Of a stretch of DNA of 64,000 bases, positions 25,294-35,292 are shown piece by piece (within the stretch, counting starts at the first letter, position 1; every line of letters begins with the position of its first letter). The translations under genes and the position numbers were made by a program. The notes under the pieces were generated by a model, which worked only from the letters and a program-made list of their open reading frames with translations, was not told the origin of the DNA and made no database searches. Source of the DNA: Rikenellaceae bacterium (GTDB lineage: Bacteria; Bacteroidota; Bacteroidia; Bacteroidales; Rikenellaceae); contig CABJAJ010000004.1 in assembly GCA_902363575.1 (NCBI GenBank), positions 124,001 to 188,000 of the forward strand, in the 5' to 3' direction.

Positions 25294-25524
25294 TTACGGA
25301 TTTGGAATGTCGTTGAAAAAATCATGCATGGATACATGGTAGTAATCGCATAATTCCGCAAGCGTACTCAACGTCAGATTATACTCGCCGCGTTCGACGC
25401 GCCCCATATGAATTTCGGTATCCTCGTACATGATTTCCTGCGAGAGACCGCGTTCACATCTTAGCCGGACTAACTTTTCCGCAATTATTTGGAGCAAAAG
25501 CTCATTGCGTCTTTGCTTTTTCAT
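25294..25524 (-). CDS. Small XRE-family HTH protein, divergent from RNA copy A
   Basis: The 76-residue protein (MKKQRRNELLLQIIAEKLVR ... HDFFNDIPNP) is a single XRE HTH domain with the pattern SQEIMYEDTEIHMGRVERGEYNLTLSTLAELC (parts). It is first in the minus-strand run. Its start faces the RNA A promoter 40 to 125 bases away, with a long palindrome (25542-25576) between, as expected for an autoregulated divergent control region. Confidence 0.82.
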   Translation of the reverse strand: MKKQRRNELLLQIIAEKLVRLRCERGLSQEIMYEDTEIHMGRVERGEYNLTLSTLAELCDYYHVSMHDFFNDIPNP

Positions 25525-25541
25525 AATGCAAAGAATTGCAT

Positions 25542-25576
25542 TAATGACAAAAACATCTTGGATGTATTTGTCATTA
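25542..25576. promoter_or_regulatory. Palindromic operator between an XRE gene and RNA copy A
   Basis: TAATGACAAA (25542-25551) pairs with TTTGTCATTA (25567-25576) and ACATC (25553-25557) with GATGT (25561-25565), around a TTG centre. The right arm includes the TTTG used as the -33 element of the plus-strand promoter. Smaller palindromes (AATGCAAAGAATTGCATT and TTGCAATGCAA) lie on each side. This is a strong candidate binding site for the dimeric XRE proteins. Confidence 0.65.
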
Positions 25577-25598
25577 GAAAAAATTGTTTATATATTTG
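25567..25598 (+). promoter_or_regulatory. Consensus promoter upstream of RNA copy A
   Basis: TTTG at 25567-25570, a 20-base spacer and TATATTTG at 25591-25598 form a textbook Bacteroidetes promoter. A second -7-like box, TACCTTTG, lies at 25643-25650 without a clear -33, so the RNA may start near 25605 or near 25657. Confidence 0.7.
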
Positions 25599-25638
25599 CA
25601 ATGCAATTGAGTGGATTCAATTTTAATGGTTCAGATTT

Positions 25639-25671
25639 ATGTTACCTTTGCGAATAGAAAGCTCGGCATAG
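25639..25671 (+). other. Ten-codon reading frame conserved in RNA copy A
   Basis: ATG to TAG encodes MLPLRIESSA. Copy B has MLLLRIESSA at 26487-26519. Of three base changes between the copies, two are silent. It may be a leader peptide if the upstream promoter is used, or a chance frame in a conserved RNA block. Confidence 0.3.
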
Positions 25672-25896
25672 CCGACGCATAACATATAAAGGGTAAACAA
25701 CTCCTTATATCTTTACACGAACTTAGGAACCTTTGTAAGTCAGTTTGGTGCAAAGGATGTTTAGATGAGGTATAATAGTTGTCAGTCCTTGTTATGTCCT
25801 ACCTTTACGGTAGGACAGACAGGGGCGCAGGACAGCTTCTCATCTAAGGTTTCCTAAGACCTGTGTAAAGAGGTTGCTAATGCGCCCTCTTTTTTT
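25657..25896 (+). ncRNA. Structured RNA copy A of unknown class
   Basis: Nested helices: 25711-25718 with 25863-25870 (CTTTACAC/GTGTAAAG), 25722-25729 with 25851-25858 (CTTAGGAA/TTCCTAAG), a side hairpin 25730-25735 with 25751-25756 (CCTTTG/CAAAGG), 25761-25769 with 25839-25847 (TTAGATGAG/CTCATCTAA) and an apical hairpin 25796-25803 with 25809-25816 (GTCCTACC/GGTAGGAC). A short 5' hairpin (TCGGC/GCCGA) precedes them. It ends with AGAGG/CCTCT and seven T residues (25890-25896), a terminator. No protein-coding frame of note. Architecture is vaguely 6S-like but I cannot assign a family. Confidence 0.75.
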
Positions 25897-25990
25897 GGGC
25901 GTTCACAAACCCGACAATCCGATGATATGCCCGTTTCACCCGTTCGATCCATCGATTCCCATGCGGCAATCCGAGCCGTTACGGGCTGAG
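25883..25990. repeat. Conserved 3' tail following RNA copy A
   Basis: From the terminator through GGGCGTTCACAAAC, AATCCGATGA and on to GAGCCGT.ACGGGC, about 105 bases are nearly identical to the tail after RNA B (26721-26824). The homology shows the whole RNA unit was duplicated. Confidence 0.8.
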
Positions 25991-26040
25991 TATTTATCCC
26001 GGCATTATTGACTGAGTTACTTCGACCTAATGGCGGCATT

Positions 26041-26063
26041 AAAAAAGCGTCGTCGGACGCTTT
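26041..26063 (-). terminator. Intrinsic terminator of the 26097 XRE gene
   Basis: AAAGCGTC (26044-26051) pairs with GACGCTTT (26056-26063); on the minus strand a run of T follows. It lies 34 bases after the stop codon. Confidence 0.8.
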
Positions 26064-26096
26064 ATGGAAGAACGATCATATTTAACGTTCTCAAAT

Positions 26097-26378
26097 TCAT
26101 TCTTTCTTCGGCATTCGCTCGATAACTTTATTCTTTTTAGGGGGATAGTTCATCGATAGAAAAAAGTCCGAGAGCGTTATATCATAAAATTCACATATTT
26201 TTCGTAATGACATCAAAGTCGGCAGTCTGTCGCAAATTTCGTATCGGTTTATATCCAATTTTACTCGATCGATCAGAAACTCTTGAGTATGACCATACTC
26301 ATCGCGTAATTGCTGTATTCGTTGTGCGATCATTTCAGCCAAAACTGGGTCTAAATATTTTTTACCGATTTTTTTCAT
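26097..26378 (-). CDS. XRE-family HTH protein, divergent from RNA copy B
   Basis: The 93-residue protein has the pattern DPVLAEMIAQRIQQLRDEYG, HTQEFLIDRVKLDINRYEIC, LPTLMSLRKICEFYDITLSDFF, followed by a basic tail (PPKKNKVIERMPKKE). It is more distant from the three XRE proteins at left but occupies the same position relative to its RNA (divergent, promoter region between). It is a monocistronic gene with its own terminator. Confidence 0.82.
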   Translation of the reverse strand: MKKIGKKYLDPVLAEMIAQRIQQLRDEYGHTQEFLIDRVKLDINRYEICDRLPTLMSLRKICEFYDITLSDFFLSMNYPPKKNKVIERMPKKE

Positions 26379-26421
26379 TTATACAAAAAAAGCGGATAAT
26401 TGCATGTTTTTAAGCATGTCA

Positions 26422-26453
26422 TTTGCCATGTACAGATTCTTTTATTATATTTG
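26422..26453 (+). promoter_or_regulatory. Consensus promoter upstream of RNA copy B
   Basis: TTTG at 26422-26425, a 20-base spacer and TATATTTG at 26446-26453, the same layout as for copy A. A second -7-like box, TACTTTTG, is at 26491-26498. The direct repeat GCATGT occurs twice just upstream (26402-26418). Confidence 0.7.
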
Positions 26454-26504
26454 TTCCGTTAAACTGAAAAGAGAGATGCAGAAATTATGCTACTTTTGCG
26501 AATA

Positions 26505-26734
26505 GAAAGTTCGGCATAGCCGACGCATAACATATAAAGGGTAAACAACTCTTTATACCGAACAGCGAAACTAGGAAGCCTCTAATGATAGAGGTGTTTT
26601 AGATGAGGTATAATAGTTGTCAGTCCTTGTTATGTCCTACCTTTACGGTAGGACAGACAGGGGCGCAGGACAGCTTCTCATCTTGGGTATCCTAGTACCC
26701 GCTGTTTGGGGCTGCTAATGCGCCCTCTTTTTTT
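26505..26734 (+). ncRNA. Structured RNA copy B of unknown class
   Basis: The core 26601-26683 is identical in all 83 bases to 25763-25845 of copy A. Outside the core the helices differ in sequence but keep pairing: 26558-26567 with 26700-26709 (includes AACAGCG/CGCTGTT), 26570-26576 with 26690-26696 (ACTAGGA/TCCTAGT), and side hairpin 26579-26584 with 26589-26594 (CCTCTA/TAGAGG). The 5' block with the TCGGC/GCCGA hairpin is also kept. It ends with a stem and seven T residues at 26728-26734. Compensatory change between copies argues for selection on structure. Confidence 0.78.
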
Positions 26735-26824
26735 GGGCGTTCATAAACCCGACAATCCGATGACACGCCCGATTCACCCGTTCGATCCATCGATTCCCAT
26801 GCGGCAATCCGAGCCGTCACGGGC
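26721..26824. repeat. Conserved 3' tail following RNA copy B
   Basis: Counterpart of 25883-25990. After it, 26825-27132 is GC-rich with no gene I can support; only a GTCC...GGAC hairpin (near 26832-26845) is visible. Confidence 0.75.
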
Positions 26825-27132
26825 AGGGGCCTGTCATCCGGACAGTACCATATATTCACACAAAAACCGACAGAGGGCGGCACGGGTGTTTTATAAATAC
26901 CGCGGGCAAAGCGAGGTCGATCCCGGCCGCCCTTCTTCATCGGGGGTTCCGGTCGGAGGCATGATCCAATGGGCATTGGGTTATCACATCCATCCGGCCG
27001 GCCCCCGATCTTTTCAACCGTTACCCCGAGGCCGCACGGGAGCGGATGCCGCTACTGAAACTCTTGCCCGGCGGCGTCTCTCCCCGGCCCGGGGATACGG
27101 TAATAGATAGACGATTAAAGATACCTCCCAGG

Positions 27133-27765
27133 ATGAAATGCACGAACAGGAAGCAGCCGCCGGGCGCGTGGGATCGGATTGCGGAGTTGTTGAGGGTCAC
27201 GGGGATGACTGCGAATGCCTTTGCACGCCATCTCGGTTTGCCGCGCGGAGAGAACCTGTACCAGATCAAGCGGGGGAACAACGGGATCAGTTACGATCTT
27301 GCGCGTCGCATCCACGCGCAATACCCGAATTATTCGCTATCGTGGCTACTCACGGGCGAGGGAGAGGCGGGATCAGGCGTTGGCGCGACGGTGGCACTCC
27401 CGTTCTGCGGGGATGTATGGACGCTGGAATCGCCTGCGAGCGGGGGCGGTAAACGGCTTGTTGTTTCGTCGTGGGCGGCGTGCGGTGCGGAGGTTGCTGT
27501 CGCGTGTCCCGACGGGGTGCCGGGCGCGGGCCTGCGCAGCCCGATTCTGCTGCTGCGACGCTGCGACCCCGCGGGGCCGTTGCTCTATGGCAACCTCTAT
27601 CTTGTCGAGCTGGCAGGCATGCGTCTGCTGCGGACGGTGGATGCGGGCGGGGACGACGGTACCCTGCGCCTTAGCCGGGAGGGGTGCGGCGACACGCTCG
27701 TCGATCGTGCGGCCGTCGCCTCGCTGTGGCTTGTCTGTGCCGCCATAGACCGATTGGTAAGGTAG
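27133..27765 (+). CDS. HTH transcriptional regulator with C-terminal S24-like domain, paralog of the 5676 gene
   Basis: The 210-residue protein shares LPRGENLYQIKRGNNGIS with the regulator at 5676-6308, and the same order: HTH (about residues 10-70, ending WLLTGEGEA), Gly-rich linker, then an S24/LexA-like half (RSPILLLRRCDPAGPLLYGNLYLVEL). Residues in the second half are poorly conserved and no catalytic dyad is certain. The ATG at 27133 is chosen because the conserved HTH begins 11 residues later; the frame is open further upstream. GC-rich codon use places it outside the mobile region. Confidence 0.72.
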   Translation: MKCTNRKQPPGAWDRIAELLRVTGMTANAFARHLGLPRGENLYQIKRGNNGISYDLARRIHAQYPNYSLSWLLTGEGEAGSGVGATVALPFCGDVWTLESPASGGGKRLVVSSWAACGAEVAVACPDGVPGAGLRSPILLLRRCDPAGPLLYGNLYLVELAGMRLLRTVDAGGDDGTLRLSREGCGDTLVDRAAVASLWLVCAAIDRLVR

Positions 27766-27970
27766 GGAGCGTTCCAGCCAGTCCAGTTCCGCCCTGTTCC
27801 GCCTGGTTGCGTCCTATCCTATATCCGTTTGCCCCTCTGTTCCGCCGAGACTGAAGGAACTTTGCTGCCTTCGTCTCGTCCGCCCGGACTGCCGAGTGCA
27901 CAGCCCGACGAGGCGGTGAATACAATCCGACCCGGATAGGAAGTACGTCGTCTGCCGGCGGGCGGCCGGA

Positions 27971-28540
27971 TTACAGGTCGTAGGTCGAATGTCGGCGCAG
28001 TTCGCGCGTGAGCTCTTTTTCGCGGCCGCCGACCAGCGAATCGACCAGCGCGTGAAACTCCCGCGAATGGTTTTTATGGACGGTATGGCAAAGCTCGTGC
28101 ACGATCACGAAATCGCGCAAATGCTCCGGGAGCAGCATCATAAATACGCTGAGCGAAAGGTCGTTGCGGGCCGAGCAGGAGGCCCATTTCGAGCGGGAGG
28201 CCCGGATCGTGACGCGGCCGTAGCGCATCCCGAGCCGGTCGGCGATAGCTGCGACCCGCTCAGGCAGCACCTCTTTGGCCTCGTGCCGCAGGGCCTCAAT
28301 GCGGGCGCGGCGGGTCGCCTCGTCGCGGGGGACGAGCCGTTCGGGGGGTAGTTTGGCCCGCACCCGCTCCACCCATTCCCGCCGTTGCGTCAGGAATGCC
28401 AAGGCGTCCCGCTGCGTTCCGAACCAGGGGTAGGTGAGCCGCACCGACCCGTCGGGTCGCACGCTGACGGTGATGCGTCGTGCGCGTCGCGACCTGCAAA
28501 GCGTCACGTCGCCGATGATTTCGTCGCGGTAGTTTTTCAT
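27971..28540 (-). CDS. YgjP-like zinc metallopeptidase (M48/WLM clan, DUF45)
   Basis: The 189-residue protein carries VIVHELCHTVHKNHSREFHALV, with the HExxH zinc motif (HELCH) and a third ligand His downstream. The upstream RASRSKWASCSARNDLSLS is the typical YgjP pattern. Start MKNYRDEIIGDVTLCRSRRA (ATG at 28540) is two bases after the stop of the DUF4153 gene, so the two are co-transcribed. Its substrate is unknown. In the 205 bases before its stop (27766-27970) I see nothing. Confidence 0.88.
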   Translation of the reverse strand: MKNYRDEIIGDVTLCRSRRARRITVSVRPDGSVRLTYPWFGTQRDALAFLTQRREWVERVRAKLPPERLVPRDEATRRARIEALRHEAKEVLPERVAAIADRLGMRYGRVTIRASRSKWASCSARNDLSLSVFMMLLPEHLRDFVIVHELCHTVHKNHSREFHALVDSLVGGREKELTRELRRHSTYDL

Positions 28541-28542
28541 GG

Positions 28543-30228
28543 TCAGCGGATCAGCAGGGCCCTTACCGTGACGTCCATGATGCGGTAGCCGGGGTTGTCG
28601 CCGCACAGGATGAGATTGCTGAAAACGACCGTTATGCTGTCCGTGCGGAAGGTGCAGAAAGCATCGGCGGCAGGATTTGCCGTGAGGTCAGCCACGGCGA
28701 GCGTCTCCGCGGTCAGGCCCGATGCGTCGAGCTGCTGCCGGAGCAGCGCCGACAGCAGGATTTTCCGCTCCGGCTGGTTGCCCGCGTAAAGACGCAGCGT
28801 GTCTTGGTCGATCCTTGTCGAGAGGTTGGTGATGTAAAGACGGCGATACCCGTCGAGAGCAATACCCTCTTTCCCGCTGTTTTCGATGAAAAGTATGGAT
28901 TCGGTCGGCTCGTCGGTGCCGTCCCATCCGAGCGGCAGCATCTCGCTCACACGGAGCAGGTCGGGAAGTCCCATACGCTCCATCGCTTCGGGGTCTGTGC
29001 GGGCCAGGTAACGCATGGATTCATAGAGTTCGCGGTATTCGTCGAGGCGGGTCGTGTCGGCCCGCATATCCGGTTGCAGGCGGATCAGGCCCGAGGCGTC
29101 CGTCAGGCCGAGATCCTCGGCCAGCCGTTGTACCCGTGCCCGCTGAGAGCGCACGGCGAGTCGTTCGGGCATCAGGGCGGGTACATAGACGGCAGCGGCC
29201 AGAACGACCAGCGCGACGGTGCCGATATAGAGGTAACGTCCTGTCCTGCGACTCAGGAAAAGCAGGGCGTAGAGGGTCATCAAGCCGCCGCAAAGCAGCA
29301 GATATACCCGGGCTTCGGTCAGGCCGTAGTCCGCGACGCGGCGCAGGCATCCGCTCCAGAAGAGCAGCAGCGGGGGGAGGGCGAATAGGCTCAGCCGGCG
29401 GAAAAACCAGCCGTACATGGGCTTGACGACCATGAATTGCAACCCTTTGACCATGGCCGCGACCAGCATGTAGATAAAGACCATCAGCGCTATGCCCCCT
29501 TTGGGCAGCGACCACGTGACGACGATCTGCAGGAAGTAGAGATAAAGGATCGCCGTGTAAGCCAGCAGCGCCGGCGTGACGATCCAGTTGAGCAGCATAT
29601 CGGCGGCTTTGCGCGGAGCGTGTCCGTGCATGTTGAGCCGGTCGAGGGTCGCCAGCAGCAAAAGGGGCATTGCCAGCATGTAGGCGGCGGCCAGCGTGTA
29701 GATCGCCACCCCCTCCTGCACCGTGTCGAAGATACCGAAAATATAGGTGATCGAGAAGTAGATCGCCAGGAACAATCCGGCGGCGACCGATGCGAAAAAG
29801 GCTGCTGCGATTCCTGCTCCGAGGTAGGAGAGCGCGTCGGTGACGAAGCGGCGGTTGTCCCGGGACCGGCGGCAGAGGAGTACGGCGAGCGGACAGAGGA
29901 TACCGACGGTCATCGGATAGCGCCCGTCGGGCAGGAGAAAGAAATCCCGCAGCAGGGTCGCCGCAGGCAGCGCGACGATCCATGCGAGGTAGTAGATCAG
30001 GCGACCGCGTCCCGTCGTGAACAGCGAATTGAGGACATAAGCCAACGTAATGCAGAGGGGCACGGCAGTCAGCAGCTCATAGTTCCGGTCGCCGAGCACC
30101 GATTCGCGTGTGAGCGCGAAGACGACGAAAGCATAGAGGCACAGTCCCAGTTCGACGGGGTAGTGCCGCACCGCTTCCGACAGGGTGTACGAGAGGTCGT
30201 TCAGGCGTTCGCGGGACAGCATCTTCAT
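28543..30228 (-). CDS. DUF4153-type polytopic membrane protein
   Basis: The 561-residue protein has about ten hydrophobic segments in the first 350 residues (for example VELGLCLYAFVVFALT, IAAAFFASVAAGLFLAIYF, ALLAYTAILYLYFLQIVVTW) and a soluble C-terminal part of about 190 residues (from QRARVQRLAEDLGL). The segment order matches the DUF4153 family of Bacteroidetes. Role unknown. It starts 18 bases after the rlmB stop on the same strand. Confidence 0.8.
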   Translation of the reverse strand: MKMLSRERLNDLSYTLSEAVRHYPVELGLCLYAFVVFALTRESVLGDRNYELLTAVPLCITLAYVLNSLFTTGRGRLIYYLAWIVALPAATLLRDFFLLPDGRYPMTVGILCPLAVLLCRRSRDNRRFVTDALSYLGAGIAAAFFASVAAGLFLAIYFSITYIFGIFDTVQEGVAIYTLAAAYMLAMPLLLLATLDRLNMHGHAPRKAADMLLNWIVTPALLAYTAILYLYFLQIVVTWSLPKGGIALMVFIYMLVAAMVKGLQFMVVKPMYGWFFRRLSLFALPPLLLFWSGCLRRVADYGLTEARVYLLLCGGLMTLYALLFLSRRTGRYLYIGTVALVVLAAAVYVPALMPERLAVRSQRARVQRLAEDLGLTDASGLIRLQPDMRADTTRLDEYRELYESMRYLARTDPEAMERMGLPDLLRVSEMLPLGWDGTDEPTESILFIENSGKEGIALDGYRRLYITNLSTRIDQDTLRLYAGNQPERKILLSALLRQQLDASGLTAETLAVADLTANPAADAFCTFRTDSITVVFSNLILCGDNPGYRIMDVTVRALLIR

Positions 30229-30246
30229 GGCAGGGGTTTCGGCGGG

Positions 30247-30978
30247 TTATTCGGCGATTCGCTGGCGCACGACCTCGAAAAGCATCACCGCAGCAGCGGC
30301 CGAGACGTTGAGCGACTCGGTTTTGCCGACCAGCGGAATGGCGAGCTGTTCGTCACAGAGCTTGAGCACTTCGCGGGAGATGCCCTTGTCCTCGGCACCC
30401 ATCACGATGGCGGTCGGGCGGCGCAGGTCGGCGTCGTAGAGCAGCTTGCGGCTCTTCTCGGTCGCGGCGACGACCTGGAATCCCTCGCCCTTGAGCGTGA
30501 GAAGTGTCGTGCGGATCGATCCCACGCGGCAGACGGGGATGTTGGACAGGGCGCCCGCCGAGGCGCGGATGGCCTCGCCGTTTACCGGCGCCGAGTTCTT
30601 GAGCGGCGTGACGAGCCCGTGCGCACCGGCGCACTCGGCCGAACGGGCGATGGCCCCGAAGTTACGCACGTCGGTCACCCCGTCGAAGACCACGAGCAGG
30701 GGCGTTTCATCGTCCGGCACCCGTTCGAGCAGGTCGTCGAGTCCGACATAGCCGATGGCGGCGATCTGCGCCACCGCGCCCTGGTGGTTGCCCCGCGTCA
30801 GCCGGTTGAGCTTCTCGACGGGCACCTCCTGCACGCGGAGCCGGTGCCTGAGGCACAGGTCGCGCAGGTCGTTCAGCAGTTGGCTGTCGCCGCCCTTGCG
30901 GATGTAGATGCGTTCAATCTCTTTGCCGGCCTCGATCGCCTCGGCCACGGGACGAATCCCGAAAATGATGTTGTCCAT
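30247..30978 (-). CDS. rlmB: 23S rRNA (guanosine-2'-O-)-methyltransferase, RlmB/TrmH family
   Basis: The 243-residue protein has the N-terminal L30e-like substrate-binding domain (MDNIIFGIRPVAEAIEAGKE) and a SPOUT knot with VVFDGVTDVRNFGAIARSAECAGAHGLV (parts), VMGAEDKGISREVL and IPLVGKTESLNVSAAAAVMLFEVVRQR. These are the three TrmH-family motifs. It most likely methylates G2251 of 23S rRNA; close relatives modify tRNA, so substrate is by homology. The 282 bases upstream (30979-31260) are a spacer without visible features. Confidence 0.93.
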   Translation of the reverse strand: MDNIIFGIRPVAEAIEAGKEIERIYIRKGGDSQLLNDLRDLCLRHRLRVQEVPVEKLNRLTRGNHQGAVAQIAAIGYVGLDDLLERVPDDETPLLVVFDGVTDVRNFGAIARSAECAGAHGLVTPLKNSAPVNGEAIRASAGALSNIPVCRVGSIRTTLLTLKGEGFQVVAATEKSRKLLYDADLRRPTAIVMGAEDKGISREVLKLCDEQLAIPLVGKTESLNVSAAAAVMLFEVVRQRIAE

Positions 30979-31260
30979 AGTGGTGTACGTTTTCCGGCGA
31001 GGGTGCCTTGCGTGTAGGGCAAAGGCAGCCGGTGTTCCATTTTAGTGCGGTCGGCCGCCGGGTGCTGCCGCGCGGTTGGGGTATCGTCCCGGTTTCGTTC
31101 AGCGGCCGGGTTCCGCTCGTCCTCTCCTCCGGTGTTGCCGCCGGAGTGGTCGGGGTAGCTGTCGTGTCCCTGCCGGTGCTTCGTCGTTTCTATCGGGGGG
31201 GGCTGTTCTCCGGCTGCGGTGTACGCTGTGCTCAGCCAGTCCGCCCTTTTTCCGGGGGGC

Positions 31261-33327
<2,067 letters not shown>

Positions 33328-33978
33328 TCAGGCGTTCAGCATTTTTTCGATTTCTGCACGGGGATCGGCAGCGCCGAATACGGCGCTGCCGGCCACGAGC
33401 GCGTCGGCTCCCGCGTCGAAGAGCGTGCGGGCGTTATGCGAGGAGATGCCCCCATCCACTTCGATCAGGGTGGCGAGCCCGAGCTCTGCACGCATGGCTT
33501 TCAGGTCGGCGATCTTCTGCAGCGAGCCCTCCATGAACGACTGTCCACCGAATCCCGGCTCGACGCTCATGATGAGCACCAGATCGATCGACGGCAGCAG
33601 GTCGCGCAGCACCTCGACCGAGGTGGCGGGTTTGATCGAGATGCCGGCCTTGGCTCCGGCGGCATGGATCAGGTCGATGCACCGGCGGGCGTCGTAGGTC
33701 GCCTCGTAATGGAACGTGACGATCGAGGCGCCCGCCTCCGCGAAGCGGACGGCGTACTTCTCGGGATCGACGATCATCAAATGCACGTCCAGTGGCTTGT
33801 CGGTGGCTTTGCGGATGGCTTTCATCACGGGGAAGCCGAACGAGATGTTGGGGACGAAAACCCCGTCCATCACGTCGATGTGCAGCCATTGGGCGGCGCT
33901 GCGGTCGATCATTTGCGTATCCCGCTCCAGATGGCCGAAGTCGGCCGAGAGCATCGAGGGTGCGATAATTCTGTTCAT
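33328..33978 (-). CDS. rpe: Ribulose-phosphate 3-epimerase
   Basis: Interconverts ribulose 5-phosphate and xylulose 5-phosphate in the pentose phosphate pathway. The 216-residue TIM barrel shows APSMLSADFGHLERD, WLHIDVMDGVFVPNISFGFPV, LDVHLMI, SVEPGFGGQSFMEGSL and EVDGGISSHNA, with the metal-binding His and Asp residues in place. Start at 33978 fits a TACCTTTG -7 box at 34005-34012 (minus strand). Confidence 0.97.
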   Translation of the reverse strand: MNRIIAPSMLSADFGHLERDTQMIDRSAAQWLHIDVMDGVFVPNISFGFPVMKAIRKATDKPLDVHLMIVDPEKYAVRFAEAGASIVTFHYEATYDARRCIDLIHAAGAKAGISIKPATSVEVLRDLLPSIDLVLIMSVEPGFGGQSFMEGSLQKIADLKAMRAELGLATLIEVDGGISSHNARTLFDAGADALVAGSAVFGAADPRAEIEKMLNA

Positions 33979-34004
33979 GGCGAAGTCGCTGTCTTATTCT
34001 GCTG

Positions 34005-34012
34005 CAAAGGTA
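34005..34012 (-). promoter_or_regulatory. -7 box of the rpe promoter
   Basis: The minus strand reads TACCTTTG, 26 bases upstream of the rpe ATG. It would drive rpe and the ABC-F gene. Confidence 0.6.
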
Positions 34013-34092
34013 GCCATTTTTCACGGATTCCCTTCATGCCGGAGCGGGATTGTGGCGGCGGAATTTCAGGCGGCACCCCTGCCCGGGGCGCT

Positions 34093-35292
34093 TCAGCGCC
34101 GTCCCGGAGTCAGCCGGCCGATTTTCCTGCGGATCGCCGCTGCGTTCCACGTCGTGAGCAGAAGTGCAAGTGCGATGCCGCACAGCACGGTCGGGGCCAT
34201 TCCCGCCGGACGATACCCCTCCTGCATCGACGCGAGCGCCGGCAGGTAGCCCCGGCGCGCCAGCCACACGACGGTCAGCGCCAGCAGCAGCACCGCAGCG
34301 TTGAGCCCGAGCGTGAGCAGTTGGTACGGCCGCGCTACGCGGTCGGGTGTATATCCGAGCAGCAGCAGGCTGCGCAGCTTGTCGCTGTTTTTCTGCAACA
34401 GCAGGAAGATGCTCAGCAGCAGGACGTAGAACGACATTGCGCTGAACAGGAGACCCACGGCACCCGCGCCGCTCGCGGCGAGCCGCAGCAGAAGGGCCGC
34501 TTTGTCCGACTGCGGAGGCGCCCCCTCGGTTTCGTATCCTTTCGATGCGAGGTACTCCCTGGCGAACGCATCGACGGGCCCGTCGGTTTCGACGATCACC
34601 CGTGCGGGTCGCTTCTGCCCGTCGCCCGATCCGAAGCGCACGTTCGACCAGCGGATGAAGGCTTCGGGGACAAGGATCGTGTTCAGCCGGTTCGAGAGCC
34701 CGACGATGCGCCCCCTGAACTGTTCCGTGCGGCCGTTGCCCGTGATGCCGATATCGAGGCTGAACCGACGGAAAATACCCTCCGAAATTTGGGGTAGGCC
34801 CTGCGATTTAGCGAAACCGTAATTATAGAGATTCAGGTAGTTGCGCGGGATGATGATGGGGATTTCCCGGTTCCCGGGCGCATAGTCCCACCCCTGGGTA
34901 TCCACGTCGAGGAACCGGTCGGGCACCGACTCGAAAAACAGGTAGGTGGAGAGCTCCATGCCGCCCAGCCCGACGCTTCCTTTTACCCGGTAATCCGCCG
35001 GCACGAATGCCCCGATCGCGCGCACGAACGGCTGTGCCTCCAGTTCGTCGAGTTCGGCGGCGGTGAAATCGCCGCTTGCGAGGCCGACGCTCTGCAATGC
35101 GCCGACCTTTTTCGAGAGGACAAGGTAGTCGCCCCGGAGTATCGTTTCGGGCCGGTCGAACAGGGGCAGCAGGTCGCGGTAAGCCTGCAGCGCCGTCAGC
35201 ACGATGGCCATGCCGACCAGTCCGGCAAGGGCGAAGCCGAGCGTCTGCGCCACGCTCAGGTGGCAGCGGAGCAATTTCCAGAGCAGCCTCAT
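34093..35292 (-). CDS. ABC transporter permease, FtsX/MacB-like
   Basis: The 399-residue protein has an N-terminal membrane segment (TLGFALAGLVGMAIVLTALQ), a periplasmic domain of about 220 residues, and three C-terminal membrane segments (GAVGLLFSAMSFYVLLLSIFLLL, LNAAVLLLALTVVWLA, GIALALLLTTWNAA). This is the FtsX-like topology of extrusion or lipoprotein-release permeases. The ATG at 35292 overlaps the stop of the ATPase gene by four bases. The frame extends upstream through the ATPase gene as a shadow. Confidence 0.85.
   Translation of the reverse strand: MRLLWKLLRCHLSVAQTLGFALAGLVGMAIVLTALQAYRDLLPLFDRPETILRGDYLVLSKKVGALQSVGLASGDFTAAELDELEAQPFVRAIGAFVPADYRVKGSVGLGGMELSTYLFFESVPDRFLDVDTQGWDYAPGNREIPIIIPRNYLNLYNYGFAKSQGLPQISEGIFRRFSLDIGITGNGRTEQFRGRIVGLSNRLNTILVPEAFIRWSNVRFGSGDGQKRPARVIVETDGPVDAFAREYLASKGYETEGAPPQSDKAALLLRLAASGAGAVGLLFSAMSFYVLLLSIFLLLQKNSDKLRSLLLLGYTPDRVARPYQLLTLGLNAAVLLLALTVVWLARRGYLPALASMQEGYRPAGMAPTVLCGIALALLLTTWNAAAIRRKIGRLTPGRR

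Noticed and set aside
25657..26734. CRISPR array or tracrRNA for the repeated sequence
   Set aside because: Only two close copies exist, without regular spacers, and no cas gene is in the window.
25657..26734. Retron or group II intron
   Set aside because: No reverse transcriptase gene is nearby and there is no domain V-like hairpin or intron boundary motif.
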